A stretch of 14,825 bases of DNA from Paracoccaceae bacterium (GCA_013214715.1 JABSSB010000022.1:1-14825); one strand, 5' to 3'. Positions 1-7,268 are shown, counted from the first letter of the stretch. Numbers and translations: made by a program. The notes: a model not told the origin generated them from the letters alone.

Positions 1-63
1 ATTGCCCCGGCCCCCGTTGTTGTAACACGGCTGGACCGGGCACGCCTCCTTCACCGCAGCTAA
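1..63 (+). CDS. Possible 3' end of an unidentified gene entering from the left edge
   Basis: Frame 1 is open from the first base to a TAA at 61-63, giving about 20 residues ending in LDRARLLHRS. It would converge on the minus-strand dehydrogenase that ends at 168. Twenty codons are too few to identify a family, and an open frame of this length occurs easily by chance in GC-rich DNA, so this is a tentative partial gene only. The opposite strand shows an AAGGAGG-like stretch near 44-50, so a minus-strand gene starting here and running left is an alternative. Confidence 0.2.
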   Translation: MAPAPVVVTRLDRARLLHRS

Positions 64-71
64 GAAGCCTT

Positions 72-133
72 ATTTGTGTCAAATTTAGGGCAAATTGGTC
101 ATTTGCGCGTCAAACGGGTAATTTGCGGCAAAA
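72..133. promoter_or_regulatory. Cluster of ATTTG/CAAAT inverted repeats (possible operator array)
   Basis: This AT-rich patch in an otherwise GC-rich region holds three clean inverted repeats: ATTTG-N3-CAAAT at 72-84, GCAAAT-N5-ATTTGC at 90-106, and TTTGC-N-GCAAA at 122-132. A looser pair, ATTTG-N5-CAAAC, lies at 101-115. The dyad centres are near 78, 98, 108 and 127, that is about one or two helical turns apart, as expected when a dimeric regulator binds one face of the DNA. TTTGCAAA-like half-sites are known for short-chain acyl-CoA regulators (the PccR/ScfR type) in Rhodobacterales, but the spacing here is different. The gene controlled is not evident, because the dehydrogenase to the right ends here rather than starting. 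Confidence 0.35.
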
Positions 134-147
134 TCCCTAGGGCAACT

Positions 148-160
148 CACGCAAAGCGTG
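148..160 (-). terminator. Short hairpin after the D-lactate dehydrogenase gene (weak terminator candidate)
   Basis: CACGC-AAA-GCGTG forms a perfect 5-bp stem with a 3-base loop, 7 bases past the stop codon of the minus-strand dehydrogenase. No T-tract follows directly in the minus-strand sense; the nearest is TTTT about 20 bases further on. It may stabilise the 3' end rather than terminate on its own. Confidence 0.25.
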
Positions 161-167
161 TACGGGG

Positions 168-1565
168 TCAGGGCAGGATCTTGCCGGGGTTCAGGATGTT
201 TTGCGGATCCAAGGCCACCTTGACTGCGGCCATGACATCGACCGCGCCGCCCAGTTCCTTGCGTAAATAGGCGCGCTTGCCCTGTCCGATGCCGTGTTCG
301 CCAGTGCAGGTGCCTTCCATCTCGATGGCGGTTTCACTGAGCCAGGACACAAACTCGCGCACACGCTCCAATTCATCAGAATCGTCCATATCCATCAACA
401 CGAGACAATGAAAATTGCCATCGCCGACATGACCCGCGACCGGGGCCAGCAGGTTCAACGCATCGGCCTTGGCGGTGGTCGCGGTGACGATCTCGGCCAG
501 ACGCGACACCGGCACGCAGACATCCGTGCTGAGACCTTTTGCCCCCGGTCGCAGCTGTAATTCGGCCCAATAGAGGTCATGCCGCGCCTGCCAGAGCTTG
601 TTGCGCTCTTCCAGCGATCCGGCGGTGGCAAAGCCGCTGCCGCCAACATCCTGTGCGATCTGGCCGAACATCTCGGCCTGCTCTTCGACGCTGGCCTCTG
701 ACCCATGAAACTCCAGCAGCAAGAGCGGCTCGACCGGCAGGTCGAGCTTGGAATAGGCGTTCACGGCTTGCACCGACAGCGCGTCCAAAAGCTCGATCCG
801 CGCAACGGGGATGCCATATTGCACCGTGGCCATCGCGGCCTGACACGCGGCATCTACCGAGGGGAAAGAACAGCGCGCGGCACGCATCGCCTCAGGTATG
901 CCCTGCAGGCGCAGCGTGATTTCGGTGATGATGCCCAAGGTGCCCTCAGAGCCGACCAGAAGCCGCGTCAGATCGTATCCGGCCGAGGTTTTCTTGACCC
1001 GCTGCGCCGTGTGGATGACCGAGCCATCTGCCATTACGGCCTTGAGCGCGAGAACATTGTCTTTCATCGTGCCATAGCGCACCGCATTTGTGCCTGAGGC
1101 CCGCGTCGCCGCCATGCCACCGAGCGAGGCATTGGCGCCGGGATCAATGGGGAAGAACAGGCCCTGGTCGCGCAGATGGGTGTTCAGCGCCTCGCGCGTG
1201 ACACCAGGTTGCACCACGGCATCCAGATCTTCACCATGGACAGCCACGATCTGATCCATCTGGCTGGTGTCGATGCAAATGCCCCCCAGCGGCGCGTTCA
1301 CATGCCCTTCGAGCGATGAGCCGATGCCAAAGGCAATCACCGGCACCTGGTGCGTGGCGCAGGCCGTGACGATCTGCGCAACCTCTTCCGTGCTGTGCGG
1401 AAAGACCACCCCATCGGGCGCTTCGGTGGCGATCCATGTGGTGGTGTGACCATGCTGTTCACGGATCGCCTGCCCGGTTTGCAGCCGGTCCCCAAACTGC
1501 TGGCGGAGGATGCCCAGCACGGTTTCGATCCCCGCCGCGTTGCGCGCGCTGGTTTGCATGGTCAT
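168..1565 (-). CDS. FAD-binding D-lactate / D-2-hydroxyacid dehydrogenase (cytochrome-type, GlcD/DLD family)
   Basis: This is a predicted flavoprotein of 465 residues that oxidises D-lactate, or a related D-2-hydroxyacid such as glycolate, to the 2-keto acid and passes electrons to the respiratory chain. The PCMH-type FAD domain spans about 45-220: PDGVV at 50-54, GIGSSLEGH at 80-88 (phosphate loop), DPGANASLGGM at 141-151, and GYDL and GSEGTLG at 196-211. The FAD-oxidase C-terminal domain shows the metal/substrate motif GHVGDGNFH at 378-386 and CTGEHGIGQGK at 420-430. Length is normal for the family. I chose the second of three close ATG codons because GGAGG lies 7 bases before it; the first, at 1571, touches that site. 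It follows the ggt stop by 24 bases, so the two are probably co-transcribed. D-lactate versus glycolate cannot be separated here. Confidence 0.88.
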   Translation of the reverse strand: MTMQTSARNAAGIETVLGILRQQFGDRLQTGQAIREQHGHTTTWIATEAPDGVVFPHSTEEVAQIVTACATHQVPVIAFGIGSSLEGHVNAPLGGICIDTSQMDQIVAVHGEDLDAVVQPGVTREALNTHLRDQGLFFPIDPGANASLGGMAATRASGTNAVRYGTMKDNVLALKAVMADGSVIHTAQRVKKTSAGYDLTRLLVGSEGTLGIITEITLRLQGIPEAMRAARCSFPSVDAACQAAMATVQYGIPVARIELLDALSVQAVNAYSKLDLPVEPLLLLEFHGSEASVEEQAEMFGQIAQDVGGSGFATAGSLEERNKLWQARHDLYWAELQLRPGAKGLSTDVCVPVSRLAEIVTATTAKADALNLLAPVAGHVGDGNFHCLVLMDMDDSDELERVREFVSWLSETAIEMEGTCTGEHGIGQGKRAYLRKELGGAVDVMAAVKVALDPQNILNPGKILP

Positions 1566-1589
1566 GGTCATTCCTCCCTGCCGGGCTGC

Positions 1590-3371
1590 TTATCCGCCCA
1601 GCGCAATGCCTTCGCGGCGCGGGTCTGCCCCGCCGCTCAGGGATGGTCCGATTTCGATCGCGTGCAGCCCTGAATTCAGGTCGCGGATATTGGTCTCAAA
1701 CCCCATGGTGGTCAATGGCTCGGCGAGGGCTTCGGCGCTGGTTCCGGCTTCAAGATCAAAGGTGCCAAAGCGGTTCACGCCATGCGGCATGGACAGGGCC
1801 GCCTGCACATCCATGTCCCAGTCGGCCCATGCGATGATCGCCTGCGCTACATAGCCGATGATCCGCGACCCGCCGGGGGAGCCGATCACCAGAACCGGCG
1901 CGCCATCCTGCAGGACAATTGTGGGTGACATGGACGACCGCGGGCGTTTGCCCGGCTCCATCCGGTTGGCGATGGGCACGCCGCCCGAATGGCTGCGGAA
2001 CGAGAAATCGGTCAGTTGGTTGTTCAAAAGGAACCCGCCCGCCATCAAGCGCGAGCCAAAGGCATTTTCCACGCTCGACGTCATCGACAGCGCATTGCCA
2101 TAGCCGTCCACGATCGAAACATGCGTGGTCGAGGGCCGCTCCATCGGGACATCATCGGCCCAGTTCAGCGCGTGATCGAACTCCGGCGTTCCGGGTGCGA
2201 CGGCATCCAGGGCGCTGTCGGTCTCCAACAGGCTGGCGCGGCTTTGCAGATAGGCCGGGGCCACCAGCCCCTGCGTAGGCACGGGCACGAAATCGCTGTC
2301 AGCCATGTAGCGACCGCGATCGGCAAAGGCGAGGCGCGAGGCGTCACCAATCAGGCGCCAGGTTTCGGGATCGTCCGGACCAAGCCCGGCCAGATCGAAA
2401 CTGTTCAGCGTGCCAAGGATTTGCCCAACCGTAAGACCACCGGACGACGGCGGCCCCATGCCACAGACCACATAGACACGATAGGCCGCACAGGCGGGCG
2501 CGCGTTCCTTGACCTGATAAAGAGCCATATCAAACTCGGACAGCAGGCCCGGTTTGGCCGAGCTGCGCACAGCAGCGACAATCTCGGCCGCGATGGGACC
2601 GGTATAGAACGCATCCGCACCATCCGCCGCCAAGGCGCGCAGGCTCGCGGCATAAGCTGGGTTGGTCAGCACCTCGCCTGCGGCCAATGGGGCACCGCCG
2701 GGTAGGAAATAAGCGGCTGTCGCCGCGGCGATGCCCAGACGCTCTGCATCGCCTGCCACCATCGCGCCCATGCGCGCTGAGACGGCAAAACCGTCTTCGG
2801 CATGGGCGATTGCGGCGTCGAAGAGGCGGGGCCATTCGGTCCGACCCCAGCGGCGATGTGCTTCCTCCATCAACATGGGCGTTCCGGGCACGCCCACGGA
2901 CAGGCCACCGACCACGGCGTCAAAAAAGCCCATCGGGGCGCCATCGTCGGTCTGAAACAGGCGCGGGGTGGCGGCCAGAGGCGCGGTTTCGCGCCCGTCC
3001 AGCGTGGTCAATTGACCCGCAGCCGCATCATACCACAGCAGGAACCCGCCTCCACCAAGGCCTGAGCTTTGCGGTTCCACCAGCCCCAGAACCGCCTGCA
3101 CGGCGACAAAAGCATCGGCAGCTGTGCCGCCTGCCGCGAGAATATCTGCACCCGCTTGAACCGCCAGTGGATTGGCCGCGGCGACCATCCAGTTTTGCGC
3201 CTGAACCGGGCGGCCAGCCTCTTTGTCCGCGCGCGCGGCAGCGATGGCTTCGGTGGTGATCTGTCCACCCGTAGCGGTCGCGCCTTCGGGCGCGACGCTA
3301 TCTGCCACATCCTGCGCCGTGGCCGCCGTGGCCAAAGCAAGCCCGGCGATGATGGCTGTCATTCTGTGCAT
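1590..3371 (-). CDS. ggt: Gamma-glutamyltransferase / glutathione hydrolase precursor
   Basis: This is a periplasmic Ntn-hydrolase of 593 residues that cleaves the gamma-glutamyl bond of glutathione and its conjugates. The proenzyme self-cleaves into large and small subunits. A signal peptide is visible at 1-19 (hydrophobic AIIAGLALATAATA, cleavage near ATA-QD). The large subunit has LDGRETAP at 124-131, whose Arg127 matches the gamma-glutamyl carboxylate-binding Arg. The small subunit should start at T415 of STTHVSIVD, the conserved nucleophile. NNQLTDF at 450-456, GKRPRSSMSPT at 474-484 and GSPGGSRII at 497-505 are the classic downstream motifs, so all key residues are present. The start is the ATG 5 bases after a GGGGGG ribosome-binding site; upstream in-frame codons would disrupt the signal peptide. 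The 97 bases before it hold a CTGCG-N5-CGCAG repeat at 3445-3459, with no clear terminator. Confidence 0.95.
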   Translation of the reverse strand: MHRMTAIIAGLALATAATAQDVADSVAPEGATATGGQITTEAIAAARADKEAGRPVQAQNWMVAAANPLAVQAGADILAAGGTAADAFVAVQAVLGLVEPQSSGLGGGGFLLWYDAAAGQLTTLDGRETAPLAATPRLFQTDDGAPMGFFDAVVGGLSVGVPGTPMLMEEAHRRWGRTEWPRLFDAAIAHAEDGFAVSARMGAMVAGDAERLGIAAATAAYFLPGGAPLAAGEVLTNPAYAASLRALAADGADAFYTGPIAAEIVAAVRSSAKPGLLSEFDMALYQVKERAPACAAYRVYVVCGMGPPSSGGLTVGQILGTLNSFDLAGLGPDDPETWRLIGDASRLAFADRGRYMADSDFVPVPTQGLVAPAYLQSRASLLETDSALDAVAPGTPEFDHALNWADDVPMERPSTTHVSIVDGYGNALSMTSSVENAFGSRLMAGGFLLNNQLTDFSFRSHSGGVPIANRMEPGKRPRSSMSPTIVLQDGAPVLVIGSPGGSRIIGYVAQAIIAWADWDMDVQAALSMPHGVNRFGTFDLEAGTSAEALAEPLTTMGFETNIRDLNSGLHAIEIGPSLSGGADPRREGIALGG

Positions 3372-3467
3372 GTGATCCCCCCTGCTGCCCCCTTCAGTTC
3401 TGGGTATCACTTAAGGTGGAGGCGCCGGGCTTGTCACTGAGTCGCTGCGCGTATCGCAGTTGATCGG

Positions 3468-4454
3468 TCACAGCATCGACGGCACAACCTGATCTGGCGG
3501 GCGGTGCCCGTCATCAAAGGTCTTGATGTTCAGGATCACCTTCTCGCCCATCTCCAGACGTCCTTCGACCGTGGCCGAGCCCATATGCGGCAGCAGCACG
3601 ACATTGGTCAGTTCGCGCAGGCGCGGGTTTACGTCCGTGCCGTTTTCGTAAACGTCCAGACCCGCCCCCGCGATATCGCCGGCGCGCAGCATCCGCGTCA
3701 GCGCGTTTTCGTCGATCACTTCGCCGCGGGAGGTGTTCACCAGCACGGCGTCAGGCTTCAGCAGCTTTAGCCGTCGCGCGTTCAGCAGGTGGAACGTGTT
3801 GGGGGTCGAGGGGCAGTTGACCGAAATCACATCCATCCGCGCAATCATCTGGTCGAGGCTGGCCCAATAGGTCGCCTCCAACGCCTGTTCGGTTTCGACC
3901 CGCAGGCGGCGGCGGTTGTGGTAATGAATCTGCATGCCGAAAGCCTGCGCGCGCCGTGCCACGGCCTGACCGATCCGGCCCATGCCCAGAATGCCCAGAC
4001 GACGCCCGGCCACGCGCCCGCCCAACAACGCCGTGGGGGCCCAACCGTCCCATTCTCCGCGCTGCATCATGGCCAGACCTTCGGGAATGCGCCGCGTCAC
4101 CGCGAGGATCAGCGCCATGGTCATGTCGGCGGTGTCATCGGTCAGCACACCGGGCGTGTTTGACACCAGAATGCCCCGCTGTCGCGCCGTGCCGACATCG
4201 ATATTGTCCACCCCGGCCCCGTAATTGGCGATCAGGCGCAGGTTTTCGCCCGCCTGACCCAGCATCCCGGCGTCGATCATGTCGGTGATCGTGGGGACCA
4301 AAACATCCGCTTCTTTCATCGCGGCGATCAATTCCGCTTTGGACATTTGAGTGTCATCATCGCGCAAGCGGACATCGAACAATTCGCTCAACCGGGTTTC
4401 AACAGGGTCGGGCAGGCGTCGCGTGACGACCACAGTCAAACGTTCTTTGGACAC
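3468..4454 (-). CDS. D-2-hydroxyacid dehydrogenase (glyoxylate/hydroxypyruvate reductase type)
   Basis: This is a cytosolic NAD(P)-dependent enzyme of 328 residues reducing 2-keto acids such as glyoxylate or hydroxypyruvate to D-2-hydroxyacids, or the reverse. The substrate domain carries NYGAGVDNID at 77-86. The Rossmann fold shows GILGMGRIG at 154-162. After strand 2, HNRRR at 179-183 puts arginines where NADP-preferring glyoxylate reductases have them. Catalytic Arg243 (NTSRGEVIDE), Glu270 (GLDVYEN) and His290 (LPHMGSAT) are all in place. The frame extends 38 codons further upstream, but a GTG start with GAGGAGGG 5 bases before it fits both the ribosome-binding site and family length. It is first in a probable operon with ggt and the FAD dehydrogenase, and is divergent from the SH3-domain gene. 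The exact 2-keto acid is not decided by sequence. Confidence 0.9.
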   Translation of the reverse strand: MSKERLTVVVTRRLPDPVETRLSELFDVRLRDDDTQMSKAELIAAMKEADVLVPTITDMIDAGMLGQAGENLRLIANYGAGVDNIDVGTARQRGILVSNTPGVLTDDTADMTMALILAVTRRIPEGLAMMQRGEWDGWAPTALLGGRVAGRRLGILGMGRIGQAVARRAQAFGMQIHYHNRRRLRVETEQALEATYWASLDQMIARMDVISVNCPSTPNTFHLLNARRLKLLKPDAVLVNTSRGEVIDENALTRMLRAGDIAGAGLDVYENGTDVNPRLRELTNVVLLPHMGSATVEGRLEMGEKVILNIKTFDDGHRPPDQVVPSML

Positions 4455-4459
4455 GTATT

Positions 4460-4467
4460 CCCTCCTC
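4460..4467 (-). promoter_or_regulatory. Ribosome-binding site fixing a GTG start of the hydroxyacid dehydrogenase
   Basis: On the minus strand GAGGAGGG stands 5 bases before GTG at 4454. No comparable site precedes the in-frame ATG codons further upstream, so the GTG start is preferred. Confidence 0.7.
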
Positions 4468-4568
4468 GCGCTTTCCAAGCTCAGCGAACTCATGGCAAAC
4501 TGACCCAAAGGCCGGAGCGGCACAAGAACTCTGGCACGAATTGAGGCAAGAAGCGCATTCCAGCGCAT

Positions 4569-4581
4569 GATCCATTGGATC
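4569..4581. promoter_or_regulatory. 13-bp palindrome GATCCA-T-TGGATC in a divergent promoter region
   Basis: This perfect dyad lies 24 bases before the GTG start of the SH3-domain gene, inside the 150-bp gap between two divergent genes. Position and symmetry fit an operator, but no regulator family is recognisable from the half-site and only one copy is seen. Confidence 0.3.
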
Positions 4582-4590
4582 GTGGTGGGC

Positions 4591-4596
4591 AGGAGG
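4591..4596 (+). promoter_or_regulatory. Ribosome-binding site fixing the GTG start of the SH3-domain gene
   Basis: AGGAGG lies 8 bases before GTG at 4605. The upstream in-frame TTG at 4575 has no such site and would place charged residues ahead of the signal peptide. Confidence 0.7.
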
Positions 4597-4604
4597 TTAC
4601 GAAA

Positions 4605-5108
4605 GTGGCAGTTTTACAGGTTCTTTTGGTGATGGGTCTTGTCATGGCCGGACTGGGTAGCCCGGCGCAGGCCGATGATCTGCGCGGCCCGGTGACCAAT
4701 CTGCCGATCCCCCGTTTCGTGTCGTTGAAAGCTGATGAGGCCAATGTGCGGCGCGGGCCATCGCTGACGCACCGAATCGACTGGGTCTTCACCCGGCGCG
4801 AGATGCCTTTGATGATCGTGGCCGAACATGGGCATTGGCGCAAGGTGCAGGACCGCGACGGCGCGGGCGGCTGGGTGCATTACGCATTGTTGTCGGGCGC
4901 ACGCACGGTGATCGTGACGCAGGATATGCTCGAAGTGCAGGCCCGCCCCGAACCCGCTGCGCAGACCGAAGCGATTTTTGAAACCGGTGTTGTGGCGCGG
5001 CTGGAAGCCTGCACTGTGGATTGGTGCGAAATCCGCGCAGGCGGGCATCGCGGCTGGGCGCCCAAGGCAACGCTGTGGGGCGTGATGGCGGATGAGCTGC
5101 GCGACTAA
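4605..5108 (+). CDS. Exported bacterial SH3-domain protein (SH3_4 / DUF1058 family)
   Basis: This is a predicted periplasmic protein of 167 residues, function unknown. A signal peptide spans 1-23, with hydrophobic LLVMGLVMAGL and an AQA cleavage box before DDL. The mature part is two tandem SH3-like repeats. The first, about 36-104, has SLKADEANVRRGPS at 40-53, DWVFTRREMP at 59-68 and GGWVHYALLSG at 88-98. The second, about 105-165, is more diverged but retains the WCEIRAGGHRGWAPK pattern at 140-154. Such proteins are common singletons in Rhodobacterales and related groups, and cell-wall binding is often suggested for the fold. The gene stands alone, divergent from the hydroxyacid dehydrogenase. 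Its TAA overlaps the TAG of the convergent dehalogenase gene, leaving no room for a separate terminator. Confidence 0.85.
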   Translation: MAVLQVLLVMGLVMAGLGSPAQADDLRGPVTNLPIPRFVSLKADEANVRRGPSLTHRIDWVFTRREMPLMIVAEHGHWRKVQDRDGAGGWVHYALLSGARTVIVTQDMLEVQARPEPAAQTEAIFETGVVARLEACTVDWCEIRAGGHRGWAPKATLWGVMADELRD

Positions 5109-6016
5109 GCCTGCGGCGTCGCCGCGATAAAGGCGTTTGTGCGGCGGGCCAGCTCTGGCCCGACATCTTCCTGCAGGAAATGACCGGCGCCCGGCAGCAC
5201 CGCGTGATCCTGCCCCTGCGCACCGGGCAACTTCTGAAACACTTTTTCTGCCCCGGCCATGATCTTGTCCTCTGCCCCGAAGACGGTCAGCACAGGTGTC
5301 TTCAGCCCCCGGATCACCTGCCATGCTGCACGGTTGGCGGCACTTTCGGGGTTGTCAGGGGTGTCCGGGACCAAAAGCGGGAATTGCCGCGCCCCGGCCA
5401 AATAGCGATCGTCCGGAAAAGGGGCGTCATAGGCGTTCTGCTCGGCCTCGGTCAGTTTTGACACCGTGCCGCCATAGACAATGCGGCCCGATTTGAAAGG
5501 CTCGACCGTTTGCGAAAACGCGCGCCACGCCTTGAACGCGGGCGGCATCGGGTGATCGCCTGTGGGCAGCGTCGTATTGGCCACTACGATGCGGGCAAAG
5601 CGCTGAGGCATCGCCGCCCATAGCCGCAGACCAATCAACCCGCCCCAGTCCTGACAGACCAGCGTGATCTCGGTCAGATCCATGTGCTTGAGCCAATCGC
5701 TCATCCAGGCGACATGGGCGGCATAGGTATAGGCCTCGCGCGCTACAGGCTTGTCGGACCGGCCAAAGCCCACCAGATCAGGCGCGATCACACGATGCCC
5801 TGCTGCGGTGAACAAGGGGATCATGTGGCGATAGAGGTAGGACCAGGTCGGCTCTCCATGCATCAGAAGGACCGGGGCGGCATTGGTTGGGCCTTCATCA
5901 AGGTGGTGAAGGCGCAGTTGAGTGCCGGATGCGTCGGTAATCTCGTTATAATGCGGCGCGAAATCGAAATCAGGCAGATTGGCAAAACGGTCGTCCGGCG
6001 TGCGTATGATCTCCAT
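5105..6016 (-). CDS. Haloalkane dehalogenase, subfamily I (DhlA-like alpha/beta hydrolase)
   Basis: This is a cytosolic enzyme of 303 residues that hydrolyses carbon-halogen bonds of haloalkanes to an alcohol plus halide. The family signature is complete. HGEPTWSYLYR at 53-63 is the oxyanion region. Asp123 in VCQDWGG is the nucleophile, followed by halide-binding Trp124. A cap-domain Trp164 in FKAWRAF aligns with the second halide-binding Trp of DhlA. APFPDDRYLAG at 198-208 is typical of the cap. Asp250 in FGAEDK and His279 in GAGHFLQED complete the triad. Subfamily I is indicated by the acid after the last core strand and by the close match to DhlA in the cap. The ATG has GGAGG 9 bases upstream, so I dropped a 38-codon in-frame extension that overlaps the next gene. 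Substrate range is unknown; many homologues are named from sequence only. Confidence 0.9.
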   Translation of the reverse strand: MEIIRTPDDRFANLPDFDFAPHYNEITDASGTQLRLHHLDEGPTNAAPVLLMHGEPTWSYLYRHMIPLFTAAGHRVIAPDLVGFGRSDKPVAREAYTYAAHVAWMSDWLKHMDLTEITLVCQDWGGLIGLRLWAAMPQRFARIVVANTTLPTGDHPMPPAFKAWRAFSQTVEPFKSGRIVYGGTVSKLTEAEQNAYDAPFPDDRYLAGARQFPLLVPDTPDNPESAANRAAWQVIRGLKTPVLTVFGAEDKIMAGAEKVFQKLPGAQGQDHAVLPGAGHFLQEDVGPELARRTNAFIAATPQA

Positions 6017-6049
6017 TTTTGCGATCCTCCCCGATCTCGCTTGCCGCCG

Positions 6050-6062
6050 CGGGGCTACCCCG
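6050..6062. promoter_or_regulatory. CGGGG-CTA-CCCCG dyad between divergent genes
   Basis: This perfect 5-bp inverted repeat sits in the 90-bp gap between the dehalogenase and oxidoreductase starts, where both promoters should lie. It could be a shared operator or a chance GC-rich dyad. No -35/-10 pair could be assigned with confidence. Confidence 0.25.
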
Positions 6063-6106
6063 GCATTGTCCGCAGGATGACCCGAGGCGTAGCGAAAGGG
6101 AAGCCG

Positions 6107-7099
6107 ATGAAAGCCGTAATCTATGATCATTTTGGCCCGGCGGCCGAGGTTCTGTCACTGCAAGACCTGCCCGACCCGACGCCCGGCCCGGGAGAGGTGG
6201 TGGTTGATCTGGCGTTTTCCGGGGTCAACCCATCCGACGTCAAAGCCCGCGCCGGGGCGCGCCCTGGCGTGACGAAGCCACCCTTTCCTCAGATCATCCC
6301 ACATAGCGATGGCTCGGGCGTGATCTCTACCGTGGGCACCGGCGTCGATCCCGCCCGGATCGGGGAGAAGGTCTATATCTGGAACGGGCAATGGCAGCGC
6401 CCCTTTGGCACTGCGGCCGAGAAGATCGCACTGCCCGCCGCACAGGCCGTGACGCTGCCGGAAGGCTGCTCACTGGAAGAGGGCGCGGTGCTGGGCATTC
6501 CCGGCATGACGGCCGCCTGGCTGATCGCAGGATCGGGCGGGGTTCAGGGGCAAACCGTTCTGGTGCAGGGCGGCGGCGGCACGGTGGGCTATCTGGCCGT
6601 ACAAATGGCGCGCCACGCAGGGGCTCGGGTTTTGGCCACCTGCAGCCCGCGCGACGCCGACCGGGTCAGCGCGGCTGGTGCAGAGCATGTGTTTGACTAT
6701 CGCGCCCCGGATCTGGCTGCGCAGATCCTGTCGGTGGCGGCAGACGGCATTGACCGCGTTATTGAGCCTGAATTCGGCGCGAATATCGCTGTGGACACTG
6801 AAATCTTGCGTCCGATGGGCCGGATCATGGCCTATGGTTCGGCTTTGAACATGACGCCGGAACTCCCCTATGGACCGATCATGTTCAAGGCGATCACGAT
6901 TGAAACCGTTCTGGTCTATCTTCTGACAGACCAGCAGCGCGCCGTCACCCAAGCCACGCTGCAAACTGCCTTTGCAGCGGGTGCGCTCAGCCTGCCGGTG
7001 GCCTCTGTGATGCCCTTGGCGGATAGTGCGCTGGCGCATGATGCCGTCGCCGCGGGCGGTCGCGCGGGCGCCATTCTATTGGACTGTCGGACGGCGTGA
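6107..7099 (+). CDS. NADPH:quinone oxidoreductase-type MDR protein (zinc-free, QOR/zeta-crystallin group)
   Basis: This is a predicted cytosolic NADPH-dependent reductase of 330 residues for quinones or activated alkenes. The GroES-like N-terminal domain begins MKAVIYDHFG and contains SGVNPSDVKAR at 38-48 and PHSDGSGVI at 65-73, where zinc alcohol dehydrogenases would carry metal ligands that are absent here. The Rossmann domain has VQGGGGTVGYLAVQMA at 153-168, the glycine-rich coenzyme loop. The C-terminal part ends in GGRAGAILLD, typical of the group. The ATG at 6107 begins the canonical KAVxY start and follows AAAGGGAAG, a weak ribosome-binding site. The long upstream open frame is the antisense of the dehalogenase, and an ATG at 6077 would add ten atypical residues. 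It is divergent from the dehalogenase. Physiological substrate is not predictable. Confidence 0.87.
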   Translation: MKAVIYDHFGPAAEVLSLQDLPDPTPGPGEVVVDLAFSGVNPSDVKARAGARPGVTKPPFPQIIPHSDGSGVISTVGTGVDPARIGEKVYIWNGQWQRPFGTAAEKIALPAAQAVTLPEGCSLEEGAVLGIPGMTAAWLIAGSGGVQGQTVLVQGGGGTVGYLAVQMARHAGARVLATCSPRDADRVSAAGAEHVFDYRAPDLAAQILSVAADGIDRVIEPEFGANIAVDTEILRPMGRIMAYGSALNMTPELPYGPIMFKAITIETVLVYLLTDQQRAVTQATLQTAFAAGALSLPVASVMPLADSALAHDAVAAGGRAGAILLDCRTA

Positions 7100-7152
7100 T
7101 CGCACTCGGCGCGGGAATGCACAGCGAAAGCGGTTTTTTTGCAGAATAGCTC

Positions 7153-7181
7153 TTGAACCCCCTTCGGGCTTTGCGTAGACA
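7153..7181 (+). promoter_or_regulatory. Sigma-70-type promoter of the tRNA-Gln gene
   Basis: TTGAAC (7153-7158) and TAGACA (7176-7181) are separated by exactly 17 bases. Transcription would begin about 7 bases after the -10 box, just before the tRNA 5' end at 7194. Strong TTGA-containing -35 boxes close to tRNA genes are usual in this group. Confidence 0.6.
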
Positions 7182-7193
7182 GCCGCTCACTGT

Positions 7194-7268
7194 TGGGGTG
7201 TAGCCAAGCGGTAAGGCAGCGGTTTTTGGTACCGTGTACCGTAGGTTCGAATCCTACCACCCCAGCCA
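7194..7268 (+). tRNA. tRNA-Gln, anticodon TTG
   Basis: The cloverleaf folds completely. Acceptor TGGGGTG (7194-7200) pairs with CACCCCA (7258-7264). The D stem is GCC/GGC (7203-7205 with 7215-7217) and its loop contains GG. The anticodon stem GCGGT/ACCGT has one G-T wobble. The loop TTTTGGT gives anticodon TTG at 7226-7228. The T stem GTAGG/CCTAC encloses TTCGAAT. Discriminator G7265 is followed by an encoded CCA at 7266-7268. The 3' end is intact even though it forms one boundary of an apparent integrated element. Confidence 0.96.
7253..7267 (+). repeat. Proximal attachment-site repeat (tRNA 3' end)
   Basis: CCTACCACCCCAGCC, covering the 3' half of the T stem, the acceptor strand and part of CCA, is repeated exactly at 10282-10296. 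A 15-base exact match between a tRNA 3' end and a point 3 kb downstream is the usual trace of site-specific integration by a tyrosine recombinase. Confidence 0.75.

Noticed and set aside
5684..6106. N-terminal extension of the quinone oxidoreductase frame
   Set aside because: It runs antisense through the dehalogenase gene, and the family N-terminus (MKAVIY) begins at 6107.
7121..7140. Terminator after the quinone oxidoreductase gene
   Set aside because: A run of seven T is present at 7134-7140, but the preceding hairpin has only a 2-bp GC stem around GAAA.
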